This document shows positions 46,201-52,986 of a DNA stretch of 64,000 bases, one piece after another; positions within the stretch are counted from its first letter, which is position 1; each line of letters begins with the position of its first letter. Under the pieces are notes generated by a model. The model ran no database searches, was not told the DNA's origin, and saw only the letters and a list, made by a program, of their open reading frames with translations. The DNA is taken from NCBI RefSeq assembly GCF_028737215.1, contig NZ_JAQZAM010000002.1, positions 62,001-126,000 of the forward strand, in the 5' to 3' direction. Made by a program: the position numbers and the translations under genes. The stretch is from Actinomycetospora chibensis (lineage in GTDB: Bacteria; Actinomycetota; Actinomycetes; Mycobacteriales; Pseudonocardiaceae).

Positions 46201-46595
46201 GGCTGGGGTTCAGCGCCCCCCTCGAGCGTCGTTGGACGCCCCTGCAGCAGTACCTGCAACCCGACGGTGCGGTCGGTGTCGCCTGGCAGCTCAAATCGCT
46301 CTTCCCCTGTCAGCGCCAGCCCCGCCAGGCGAACGGCATCACCGAGCCCGGGATCGCCGCCATCGGTTACGGTGCGACGCCCGAGGCGGCGCTCGGCGAC
46401 TGGACATGGGACCCGGAGCGGGGCGGCCTCATGGGTCACGCCGAGCGCGAGTCCGACGTCACCCTGCTCACCACCCGGGTGCGGGCCGTCGGCGACGACG
46501 TGGACGACGTTCACGTCTGGGACTTCCGCGAGCCCTACCCGAGCCACGCCTACGAGCTCATCCGGAACCGGCAGACCGTCTCCGGACTTCCGTGA
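43278..46595 (+). CDS. Emb-type arabinosyltransferase (GT53)
   Basis: The 1105-residue protein matches the EmbA/B/C family (about 1090), which adds arabinofuranose from decaprenyl-phospho-arabinose to arabinogalactan or lipoarabinomannan. An N-terminal helix and exported beta domain (50-240) precede twelve or so helices. The GT-C acid motif is 'APITDDDGYYSAMAANV' (DDD 330-332), followed by 'GYVPNYYQLYNQGFTPFSWPYYALSWW'. A carbohydrate-binding C-terminal domain starts at about 760. An acidic stretch at 175-210 ('DELEEGEEEPLPDAEPEVEP') looks like an insertion in the first domain. Only one Emb gene is in this window. The start is inferred to be TTG with GGGAG 7 bases upstream. Confidence 0.92.
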   Translation: MSTDAPSRDQPVLDNPPQGPPDRVRPIARTVAVVAGLVAIVGALVLPFAPVDVSTPEVRWPVDPRDPAPTMLMLTAYEPVDLEARFSCRTARAATATSDGVVLSTMGPDSRDADSDALTVTARDGGVTIRSGGQALFAGALPDGDCRFVVSGDAAGMAVALDGTVVSTTASRMPDPIDPDELEEGEEEPLPDAEPEVEPLTPLPDVDVLRTSTPASPDATADDLSVRLSVDDAFNHVPSATKSALIVVIVLALVVGAVAMSVLALHARRPDRGDRERGPPGERIAAWARHHGRRHVQRLRAAPWRALPRLVDLVVPAVLIAWLFLAPITDDDGYYSAMAANVPFSGYVPNYYQLYNQGFTPFSWPYYALSWWQTTYGVGPVTLRVPSLVLGIATWFVARAYVARTPLPGSGRWTPALARLALAAGFLAWWLPYNMGVRPEPVVGFFTVAALVAVAEGLERRRLALLGLAVGLATAGLMAAPTGFIALAPLVAAAPATWRLIREGSATWWAAVGRWVVVLAPGAVGSLLGFSDGAYRDFVRSQAIFAPIQRAQTWYQELSRYESLLGTANQFGSYARRAAVLVCLLALVWFLVLLVATRARDIVVPARLPLAGWATLLAFVLLLPTPSKPTHHFGAFAGLGAVFLALLLIAGPRLVAALDRERRIPQAALVATGLSAVLVLALAGHGRDIWPYSWGLGQPAYGDYPSVRGLDFDQPLWWALGLVVVAGVLALVAHLRAPHLRRLALAGAVPVMVGVLLVGFTVWTVGDFIRAADRTSATWSPQVDAWRDPAGTRCGLAQQIDVLDPRGAEVLPTAVLPGGTPPPPLLTVDSPDAPPPEQRTEPFVPGAVYPDSLPSEEVPAGTPTWGSFLVPEEGATADARVGAFTTDWFRLPPAATDAGIAVAVSGRTGRDVSLEAEYGRETADGFTLLGTQSVATQEESTTWRTVPLIDDDAPPAGADVVRLVANDASTTTGGWLGFSAPLERRWTPLQQYLQPDGAVGVAWQLKSLFPCQRQPRQANGITEPGIAAIGYGATPEAALGDWTWDPERGGLMGHAERESDVTLLTTRVRAVGDDVDDVHVWDFREPYPSHAYELIRNRQTVSGLP

Positions 46596-46598
46596 CGA

Positions 46599-47294
46599 TC
46601 AGTCGCGGCGCAGCACGAACAGCGACGACTCACCGCTGCCCGGACGCACTAGCATCCGGCCCGAGAGGAACTGCACGAAGGCCGGCACCGCGTGGACCCC
46701 GGCGTCGAGCAGCTTCGGCAGGCGCGAGTACGGGACGTCCCACAGACCGTCGCTGCCCTCGCGCTCGACGGTGAAGCCGTGGGCGGTGAGGAACTCCCGC
46801 CACGCGGCATGGGGCTTCAGGTTGATGTGCGTCGGGTCGGCGAAACCCATCCACCGCTCGCCCGCGAGCCGCCGGCCCCGTCCGGCGGGGTCGGGCATGA
46901 CGACCAGGGCGTGCCCGCCGGGACGCAGGATGCGCCGCCACGTCGTCATGGTCTGGACGGCGACGTCGTCGGTCAGGTGCTCGAGCACGTGGATGGCGGT
47001 GAGGGCCCCGAACGACGCCGGCGGGAGCTCGTCCGCCCTGGTGTGCACGGCGCAGCCGGGGGCGTGGCGACGGGCCTGCTCGGCGGAGTACTCGGACACC
47101 TCGAACCCCGTCGCCGGGCCCAGCGCCGACAGGCGCCGGACGAGGTGCCCCGTGCCGCACCCGAAGTCCAGGTAGGGGCCGCCGTCGGCGTAGCGGGCGA
47201 CCAGGCGGGTGTAGTACCGCAGGGCGGGCCGGTCGTCGGCCTGCCCGTTGGAGCGGTAGTAGGCCTCGTCGTAGGTGGTGTGCTCGGGGTTCAG
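46599..47294 (-). CDS. SAM-dependent methyltransferase with probable CTG start
   Basis: The full class I domain of 231 residues reads through from CTG at 47294. It begins 'NPEHTTYDEAYYRSNGQADD', then the SAM loop 'GPYLDFGCGTGHLVRRLSAL', 'FGALTAIHVLEHLTDD' and 'RRILRPGGHALVVMPDP'. No ATG, GTG or TTG lies between the upstream stop and a GTG at 47099, and a start at 47099 would remove the SAM loop. CTG is preceded 7 bases away by GAGAGGA and overlaps the flippase stop by 4 bases (CTGA). The target is unknown. Confidence 0.75.
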   Translation of the reverse strand: MNPEHTTYDEAYYRSNGQADDRPALRYYTRLVARYADGGPYLDFGCGTGHLVRRLSALGPATGFEVSEYSAEQARRHAPGCAVHTRADELPPASFGALTAIHVLEHLTDDVAVQTMTTWRRILRPGGHALVVMPDPAGRGRRLAGERWMGFADPTHINLKPHAAWREFLTAHGFTVEREGSDGLWDVPYSRLPKLLDAGVHAVPAFVQFLSGRMLVRPGSGESSLFVLRRD

Positions 47295-48595
47295 CGGAGG
47301 CTCCTCTCGGCGTGACGCATGATCAGGAGGGCGGCCGCGCTCACCAGGACGCCCGCCGCCGACCCGGCGAGGAACCCCACCTCGGCGCCGAGGACGGGGC
47401 CGGGCAGCAGCGCGTACGCGAGGCCGGCGGTGACGAGGGCGGCGGCCCAGCTCAGGGCGACGATCCCGTGGCGGGCACGGGCGACGTGCACCTGGGTGAC
47501 CACGACCAGCCCGATGTGGACAAGGACGCCCGTCGCCATGAGGGCGAGGTCGATCCCACCGACCGCATAGTCGTCGCCGAAGATCAGCGAGATCACCTGC
47601 GGCCCCAGCCAGAGCATGACGGGCACCGCGAGGGCGATCAGCCCCGTCATGGCGGCAGCGCCCTTCGCGAGCAGCACCATGACCTCATGCCGCCGCCCCG
47701 CGCCGATAAGGCGGGTCAGGGTCGGGACGATCGCCGACTGGAGCGGGACCACCATCGCCAGCGGCGCCTTGATGAGGGTGAACGCCGCGACGAACGCGCC
47801 CGCCGTCGCCTCCGCCGCCTCCGGGGACTGCGCGACCACGAGCACCGGCAACCCGTTGAGCAGCAGCTGGGCGCACACCGAGCCGAGCAGCAGGGGCACG
47901 CACGCGGCAGTGACCTGACGCGTCGACACTCCCCCGCGGGGGGCCGACGGCGGTGTGTCGGCGACCGCGCGTCGCCACACGTGCGGGAGCTGCGGGAGGT
48001 GCGCGAGCGCGATCGCCGCGACGAGGGCCCAGCAGAACGAGGCACTGTCGGCTCCGCCGACGAGGAAGACGGCGACCGCCAGCCCCAGCCGTAGCAGTGC
48101 GTCGAGCACCATGATCCCGGCGTGCCGGACCAGACGATCGGTGCCGATGAGCGTGCCGCGCACCAGGAACTGCCCCGCCGAGACCACGCACAGCGCGCCG
48201 AGCGCGACGAGGGACGAGACGTTCCCGTCGAAGGAGCGCAGGACGAGCGGGACGGCGAGGAAGAGGACCACCAGCGCGACGGCGGCGAGGACCCCCGCCG
48301 CGCCCACACCTGCCCGTAGGAGGGCGCGCCGGTCCTGGAGCTGGGGCAGCCGACGAGCCAGCTCCTGCTCGAGCGGGAGGAACGCGCCGAAGCCCAGCAC
48401 CATCGCGAGCGCCCAGAAGGCGCCGAACGTCGCGTACTCGGCCGGGGGCAGGATCCGGGCCACGACCGCCAGGTAGACATTGACGATGAGCCCGGAGAGC
48501 AGGACCCCCACGCCCGCTGCCCCGACGAGTCGGCGTGCGCTCGGTCGGCCGCGGTCGTGCCAGACGGTGCGGTGCTCCTCGCTCGTGATCCCGAT
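47291..48595 (-). CDS. Oligosaccharide flippase-like membrane protein, possible ATC start
   Basis: This is a MOP-superfamily flippase of about 434 residues, with 'SGLIVNVYLAVVARILPPAEYATFGAFWAL' at the first helix and 'LIKAPLAMVVPLQSAIVPTLTRLIGAGRR' in the middle. The first standard start, a GTG at 48511, falls within the first helix. The frame stays open to 48604. A TAGTCT hexamer lies 6 bases before an in-frame ATC at 48595, exactly the leaderless spacing seen elsewhere here. I therefore propose ATC as the start, giving 'GITSEEHRTVWHDRGRPSARRLVG' before the helix. It is the second flippase of the region. Confidence 0.75.
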   Translation of the reverse strand: MGITSEEHRTVWHDRGRPSARRLVGAAGVGVLLSGLIVNVYLAVVARILPPAEYATFGAFWALAMVLGFGAFLPLEQELARRLPQLQDRRALLRAGVGAAGVLAAVALVVLFLAVPLVLRSFDGNVSSLVALGALCVVSAGQFLVRGTLIGTDRLVRHAGIMVLDALLRLGLAVAVFLVGGADSASFCWALVAAIALAHLPQLPHVWRRAVADTPPSAPRGGVSTRQVTAACVPLLLGSVCAQLLLNGLPVLVVAQSPEAAEATAGAFVAAFTLIKAPLAMVVPLQSAIVPTLTRLIGAGRRHEVMVLLAKGAAAMTGLIALAVPVMLWLGPQVISLIFGDDYAVGGIDLALMATGVLVHIGLVVVTQVHVARARHGIVALSWAAALVTAGLAYALLPGPVLGAEVGFLAGSAAGVLVSAAALLIMRHAERSLR

Positions 48596-48601
48596 GCCGA
48601 C

Positions 48602-48607
48602 AGACTA
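48602..48607 (-). promoter_or_regulatory. -10 element (TAGTCT) before the flippase gene
   Basis: TAGTCT on the minus strand is followed by 6 bases and an in-frame ATC. It also contains the in-frame stop TAG that ends the open frame. Confidence 0.4.
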
Positions 48608-48630
48608 TCCGGACGCCGCCGAGCGGACCC

Positions 48631-50583
48631 TCAGGCCTGACCCTCCGCGAGCTGCCGGATCAGCCCGCCCGCGAGCACCATGGACACCTGGCGGTCCGAG
48701 AGCTGGTGACGGAAGGTGTACTCGGTCCCGTCCACCCGGCCGGTCACCTCGTGCCCCTGCTGCAGCTGCTCGTGCACGTTCTCGAACGACAGGGTCGCGC
48801 CCTGGTCGATCTTCGGGTGCTCACCCTCGTCGCCGAACTCGAGCGCGAGGATCCCGAAGTTGGCCAGGTTCTGCCAGTGGATGCGGGCGAAGGACTCGGC
48901 GATCACCACACGCAGGCCGAGGTAGCGCGGGCAGATCGCGGCGTGCTCGCGGGACGACCCCTGGCCGTAGTTGGCGCCGCCGACGATCGCGTGGCCGGTC
49001 GAGTCCTTGATCTCCTCGGCGTTCGCCGGGTAGTCGGGGTCGATCCGGACGAAGGCGAACTGCGCGAGCTGCGGGATGTTCGAGCGGTAGGGCAGGGCCT
49101 CCGCGCCTGCCGGGGAGATGTCGTCGGTGGAGATGTCGTCGCCGACCGCGAGGAGCACCGGCACCTCGAAGGAGTCGGGGAACGGGTCGAACTCCGGCAG
49201 CCCGGAGATGTTCGGACCCTTGACCAGCTCCTCGTTCTTCGCGTCCTCCTCGGGCGGCGGCTCCTCGAGCATGTCCGGGATGACGGTGGGCTCGGGGAGG
49301 TCCAGGTCGCCCCAGGTGAGGCCGAGCTCCTCGGCGAGCTCGCGGGGGTCGGTGATCTCGCCGCGCAGCGCGCTGGCCGCGGCGGTCTCGGGCGAGCACA
49401 GCCAGACCTGGTCGTCCTTGCCGGCCCCGGAGCGTCCGGGGAAGTTGCGGGGGAAGGTCCGCAGGGAGTTCGTGCCGGGCGCGGGGGCCTGGCCCATCCC
49501 GATGCAGCCCATGCAGCCGGACTGGTGGATGCGGGCGCCCGCCGCGATCAACGAGGTCGTCCCGCCCCAGCGGGTGAGGTCGACGAGGATGGGCCGCGAC
49601 GTCGGGTTCACGTCGAAGCTGACGCCGTGGTGGGTCTGGCGGCCGTCGACCATGCGGGCGGCGACGGCGAAGTCCCGCAGCCCCGGGTTCGCCGACGACC
49701 CGATGACCACCTGGCCGACCGGCGTCCCGGCCACCTCCCGCACGGGGACGACGTTGGCCGGCGACGACGGCTGGGCGATGAGCGGCTCGAGCTCCGAGAG
49801 GTCGATCGACTCGGTGACGTCGTACTCGGTGCCCTCCTCGGCGAGCAGCTCGGTGAAGTCGTCCTCGCGCTTCTCGCCCGCGAGGAAGCGACGCACCTCG
49901 TCGTCGGCCGGGAACACGGTGGTGGTCGCCCCGAGCTCGGCCCCCATGTTCGCGATGACGTGGCGGTCCATCGCCGTGAGCGTCGCGAGCGCGGGCCCGT
50001 GGTACTCGAGGATCCGGTTGGTGCCGCCCTTGGTGCCGTGACGGCGGAGCATCTCGAGGACGACGTCCTTCGCCGAGCACCACGGGGGCAGCTCGCCGGT
50101 GAGCTCGATGCCCCAGATCTCGGGCATGCGGATGGTCAGCGGCTTCCCGGTGATCGCCAGCGCCACCTCGAGCCCGCCGACGCCGATGGCGAGCATCCCG
50201 AGCGAGCCGCAGGCCGGGGTGTGCGAGTCGGAGCCGATCATCGTCTTGCCCGGCGCGCCGAAGCGCTGCATGTGCGTCGGGTGGGAGACGCCGTTGCCGG
50301 GCTGGGAGTACCAGAGCCCGAAACGCCGGCTGGCCGAGCGCAGGTAGGCGTGGTCCTCGGCGTTCTTCTCGTCGGCCTGGAGCAGGTTGTGGTCGACGTA
50401 CTGCACCGACACCTCGGTGCGGGCGCGGTCGAGACCCAGCGACTCCAGCTCCTGCATCACGAGCGTCCCCGTCGCGTCCTGCGTCAGGGTCTGGTCGATC
50501 CGCAGGGCGATCTCCTCGCCGGGCGTCATCTCCCCGTCGACGAGATGGGACGCGATGAGCTGGTGGGCGACTCCGTGGGGCAT
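48631..50583 (-). CDS. acn: Aconitate hydratase
   Basis: This 650-residue enzyme isomerises citrate and isocitrate in the TCA cycle using a 4Fe-4S cluster. It belongs to the shorter bacterial aconitase branch. Visible motifs are 'MIGSDSHTPACGSLGML', 'GARIHQSGCMGCIGMGQAPA' (cluster cysteines in CxxC) and the swivel-domain 'GGANYGQGSSREHAAICPRYLG'. The linker around residues 410-450 is Pro/Glu-rich. A strong hairpin overlaps the ribosome site. The hypothetical gene upstream is on the same strand 94 bases away. A more common annotation name would be acnA. Confidence 0.93.
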   Translation of the reverse strand: MPHGVAHQLIASHLVDGEMTPGEEIALRIDQTLTQDATGTLVMQELESLGLDRARTEVSVQYVDHNLLQADEKNAEDHAYLRSASRRFGLWYSQPGNGVSHPTHMQRFGAPGKTMIGSDSHTPACGSLGMLAIGVGGLEVALAITGKPLTIRMPEIWGIELTGELPPWCSAKDVVLEMLRRHGTKGGTNRILEYHGPALATLTAMDRHVIANMGAELGATTTVFPADDEVRRFLAGEKREDDFTELLAEEGTEYDVTESIDLSELEPLIAQPSSPANVVPVREVAGTPVGQVVIGSSANPGLRDFAVAARMVDGRQTHHGVSFDVNPTSRPILVDLTRWGGTTSLIAAGARIHQSGCMGCIGMGQAPAPGTNSLRTFPRNFPGRSGAGKDDQVWLCSPETAAASALRGEITDPRELAEELGLTWGDLDLPEPTVIPDMLEEPPPEEDAKNEELVKGPNISGLPEFDPFPDSFEVPVLLAVGDDISTDDISPAGAEALPYRSNIPQLAQFAFVRIDPDYPANAEEIKDSTGHAIVGGANYGQGSSREHAAICPRYLGLRVVIAESFARIHWQNLANFGILALEFGDEGEHPKIDQGATLSFENVHEQLQQGHEVTGRVDGTEYTFRHQLSDRQVSMVLAGGLIRQLAEGQA

Positions 50584-50591
50584 GCGGAACT

Positions 50592-50621
50592 CCCGAGGGG
50601 CGGCGGCGGTGGCCCCTCGGG
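50592..50621 (-). promoter_or_regulatory. Hairpin over the aconitase ribosome site
   Basis: CCCGAGGGGC (50592-50601) pairs with GCCCCTCGGG (50612-50621), 10 perfect pairs with a 10-base loop, ending 8 bases before the ATG. On the mRNA the 3' arm includes part of the GGGAG ribosome site. It could end the upstream transcript or control translation. Confidence 0.5.
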
Positions 50622-50677
50622 TACCCGATCAGCGCGGTGACGCTGCATCGGGTGGGCGACGTGTGTGGGCTCGGGTG

Positions 50678-50938
50678 TCAGGCGGGCTTGGCCGCCGCCT
50701 TGGTCACGTAGTCCTCGACGACCTGACGGGCCTCGTAGATCGTCCGGGCCGTGCCCCAGGCATTCGGGTCGAGCCTGTTGTGGACCCAGCCGCCGGGAAT
50801 CTGCCGCGTCCCGAGGCTCAGGTGCCCGACCTCCCGCTGCCACAGAATCTCGGACTGGAATCCGCGCGGGTCGTCCCAGTGCCAGGAATAGCCGTAGTCC
50901 TCCTGCTCCTCGAAGACCTCGACGCCATCGATCTCCAT
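50678..50938 (-). CDS. Small hypothetical protein, 86 residues
   Basis: The protein is acidic and rich in Trp and aromatic residues ('YGYSWHWDDPRGFQSEILW'). It has no signal peptide or membrane segment. I do not recognise the family. The ATG at 50938 has GGGGAGG 7 bases upstream, which makes it a real gene. It diverges from the 82-residue gene across a palindromic promoter region and precedes aconitase on the same strand. Confidence 0.6.
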   Translation of the reverse strand: MEIDGVEVFEEQEDYGYSWHWDDPRGFQSEILWQREVGHLSLGTRQIPGGWVHNRLDPNAWGTARTIYEARQVVEDYVTKAAAKPA

Positions 50939-50974
50939 GACACGACCTCCCCGTCGGGGCCCAGGGTGGGACTC

Positions 50975-50989
50975 CCGATCTAGGATCGG
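50975..50989 (+). promoter_or_regulatory. Palindrome over a -10 (TAGGAT) in a divergent promoter region
   Basis: CCGATC-TAG-GATCGG is a perfect inverted repeat. Its centre and right arm hold TAGGAT (50981-50986), a good -10 for the plus-strand 82-residue gene about 100 bases downstream. An operator that controls both small genes is possible. Confidence 0.4.
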
Positions 50990-51086
50990 TGGCCGCCGTG
51001 GTCCTCACGCGTGGCACTCGGAGCATTTTCGATGTGGCGTCCGGCGCAATTCCCCGCCGCCGGACGGATCGAGGTGGAGGACGAAC

Positions 51087-51335
51087 GTGACGGTTTACGT
51101 GTCGGTGCCGCAGATTCCCCTGACGCTGAAATTCGAGGAGGACCTCGGCGCGGTCGTCGCGCGGTTCACGGAGATCATCAATGAGGGCGAGGTGCACCGG
51201 TACGCGTTCGCCGACAACCAGGTCGTCCTGGTCAACTACGGCGTCATCGCGTCGGTGACGTTCTCCGAGGGTCCGCGCACCCTCGAGGTGTCCGAGCTGA
51301 ACCGCGGGCTCGCCGCCCGACTCGACGACGCGTGA
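51087..51335 (+). CDS. Small hypothetical protein, 82 residues
   Basis: The sequence 'VPQIPLTLKFEEDLGAVVARFTEIINEGEVHRYAF' followed by 'NQVVLVNYGVIASVTFSEG' suggests a small alpha/beta protein with alternating strands. There is no signal peptide or membrane segment. I do not recognise the family. The GTG at 51087 has GGAGG 6 bases upstream. It diverges from the 86-residue gene and precedes a 50-residue membrane-protein gene. Confidence 0.6.
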   Translation: MTVYVSVPQIPLTLKFEEDLGAVVARFTEIINEGEVHRYAFADNQVVLVNYGVIASVTFSEGPRTLEVSELNRGLAARLDDA

Positions 51336-51442
51336 GCCGTCCAGGTCCGTGACCTGCGCTGAGCAGAGCATCGGCGTGTCCCGTCCGAATGAACGTGACT
51401 GCCGCCCGTCGCACTGGTAGTGACGGATGTTGCTGTGGTGAC

Positions 51443-51448
51443 TACCGT
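51443..51448 (+). promoter_or_regulatory. -10 element (TACCGT) of a leaderless small gene
   Basis: TACCGT is followed by 7 bases and the ATG at 51456. This promoter pattern is the main evidence that the short downstream frame is a gene. Confidence 0.5.
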
Positions 51449-51455
51449 GTGCAGC

Positions 51456-51608
51456 ATGCAACGGGTGTTGGGTCTGCTCGCGTTGGCCCTCGTGCTGTTC
51501 TGGATCATCGACTCGCCCGCGACCGCGGCGGCGACGGTCACCAGCATCCTGACGATCCTCGCCGGCTTCGCCGAGTCCATCGTGGACTTCTTCCGGGCCC
51601 TCTTCTAG
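51456..51608 (+). CDS. Small membrane protein, 50 residues
   Basis: The short frame encodes 'MQRVLGLLALALVLFWIIDS' and then 'ATVTSILTILAGFAESIVDFFRALF', a helix that crosses the membrane and a second amphipathic or membrane helix. The N terminus could also be read as a signal sequence. There is a leaderless TACCGT promoter and a strong hairpin just after the stop. Similar small proteins are seen in other actinobacteria, but their function is unknown. Confidence 0.6.
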   Translation: MQRVLGLLALALVLFWIIDSPATAAATVTSILTILAGFAESIVDFFRALF

Positions 51609-51613
51609 GCCGT

Positions 51614-51674
51614 CCGCCCCCACGTGTGGGCGGAGCGGGGTGCTGGGCACCCGCCTCGTGACATCACCGTCACG
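51614..51674 (+). terminator. Three tandem hairpins between two small genes
   Basis: CCGCCC/GGGCGG (51614-51633), GGGTGC/GCACCC (51638-51652) and CGTGAC/GTCACG (51657-51674) follow one another. The first probably ends the 50-residue gene. The others lie in the leader of the DUF2267 gene, the last one ending just before its GAGAGGAGA ribosome site. Confidence 0.45.
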
Positions 51675-51685
51675 AGAGGAGAACG

Positions 51686-52081
51686 ATGCAGGAGCAGCAG
51701 TTCGTGTCCGCGGTCAAGGAGAGCCTGGACCTGCCGGACAACCGCACCGCCGAGCGCGCCGTGAAGGCGACGCTGACCGTCCTCGGCCAGCGGCTCGAGG
51801 GTGGTGAGGCCAAGGACCTGGCCTCCCAGCTCCCCGGTGGCCTGGCCGACGCGCTGCCGAACGAGGGCGGCGGCGAGCGCTTCGACGTCGACACCTTCTA
51901 CCAGCGGATCGCCGAGCAGGAGGGCGAGGGCGTCACCGTCGCGCAGGCCCGTCAGCACGCCCGCGCGATCGCCAAGGGCCTCGAGACCGCCCTGACCGAC
52001 GGCGAGTGGCAGAACTTCACCAGCCAGCTCCCGAAGGACTTCCAGGACTTCCTCGGCACCGACCCGGTGCAGAACCGCTAG
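51686..52081 (+). CDS. DUF2267 protein
   Basis: The 131-residue protein is all-helical, with 'FVSAVKESLDLPDNRTAERAVKATLTVLGQRL' and 'LASQLPGGLADALPNEGGGERF' followed by a near-repeat 'ALTDGEWQNFTSQLPKDFQDFLG'. This two-unit layout is the DUF2267 signature. The function is unknown. The ATG has GAGAGGAGA upstream. Its TAG stop shares the palindrome CTAG with the rmlA stop. Confidence 0.85.
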   Translation: MQEQQFVSAVKESLDLPDNRTAERAVKATLTVLGQRLEGGEAKDLASQLPGGLADALPNEGGGERFDVDTFYQRIAEQEGEGVTVAQARQHARAIAKGLETALTDGEWQNFTSQLPKDFQDFLGTDPVQNR

Positions 52082-52986
52082 TCGGAATCGTCGGGTCGGG
52101 CGCCGGCTCCGGCGCGGCGTGCGACGTCCATGACGTACGCGCCGTAGCCGGAGCTGGCCTGCCGCTCGCCGAGCGCGAAGGCCTGGTCGGGGGTGATCCA
52201 GCCCTTGGCCAGCGCGATCTCCTCGAGGCACGCGAAGCGCACGCCCTGGCGGTGCTCGAGGACCTGCACGTACAGGCTGGCCTCGATGAGTGACTCGTGG
52301 GTGCCGGTGTCGAGCCAGGCGAACCCACGCCCGAGGTCGATCAGGCGGGCGTCGCCGCGGGCCACGTAGGCCTGGTTGACGTCGGTGATCTCCAGCTCGC
52401 CCCGCGCCGACGGGGTCAGTGTGCGGGCGATGTCGAGGACGTCGTTGTCGTAGAAGTACAGCCCGGTGATCGCCCGGTTGCTCCGCGGCGCCGCGGGCTT
52501 CTCCTCGATCGTGAGCAGCCGGCCGGTCTCGTCGGCCTCGCCCACGCCGTAGCGACCGGGGTCGCGTACCGGGTAGCCGAACAGCACGCAGCCCTTCTCC
52601 GCCTCCAGGCGGGCGACCTGGTCCTGAAGGACCGTCGCGAAGCCCTGGCCGTGGAAGATGTTGTCGCCTAGGACCAGGGCGGCGGTGTCGTCGCCGACGT
52701 GATCGGCGCCGATCAGGAACGCCTCGGCGAGCCCGTTGGGCGCGGCCTGCTCGGCGTAGTCGAAGCGGACCCCGAGCTCGCCGCCGTCGCCGAGCAGCCG
52801 GCGGAACGCCGGCAGGTCCACGGGGGTGGAGATCACGAGGATGTCGCGGACCCCGGCCAGCAGCAGCACCGAGATCGGGTAGTAGATCATCGGCTTGTCG
52901 TAGACCGGCAGCAGCTGCTTGGACACCGCCCGGGTCACCGGGTGCAGCCGCGAGCCGGAGCCGCCCGCGAGCACGATCCCCTTCAC
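52078..52986 (-). CDS. rmlA: Glucose-1-phosphate thymidylyltransferase
   Basis: RmlA makes dTDP-glucose from dTTP and glucose-1-phosphate, the first step to dTDP-rhamnose and other dTDP-sugars. The 302-residue protein has 'GIVLAGGSGSRLHPVTRAVSKQLLPVYDKPMIYYP' (nucleotide loop and Lys), 'ALVLGDNIFHGQGF' and 'EITDVNQAYVARG'. The length fits the family. The GTG overlaps the rmlB stop by 4 bases. rmlC and rmlD are not in the window. In mycobacteria the rhamnose links arabinogalactan to peptidoglycan. Confidence 0.95.
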   Translation of the reverse strand: MKGIVLAGGSGSRLHPVTRAVSKQLLPVYDKPMIYYPISVLLLAGVRDILVISTPVDLPAFRRLLGDGGELGVRFDYAEQAAPNGLAEAFLIGADHVGDDTAALVLGDNIFHGQGFATVLQDQVARLEAEKGCVLFGYPVRDPGRYGVGEADETGRLLTIEEKPAAPRSNRAITGLYFYDNDVLDIARTLTPSARGELEITDVNQAYVARGDARLIDLGRGFAWLDTGTHESLIEASLYVQVLEHRQGVRFACLEEIALAKGWITPDQAFALGERQASSGYGAYVMDVARRAGAGARPDDSD

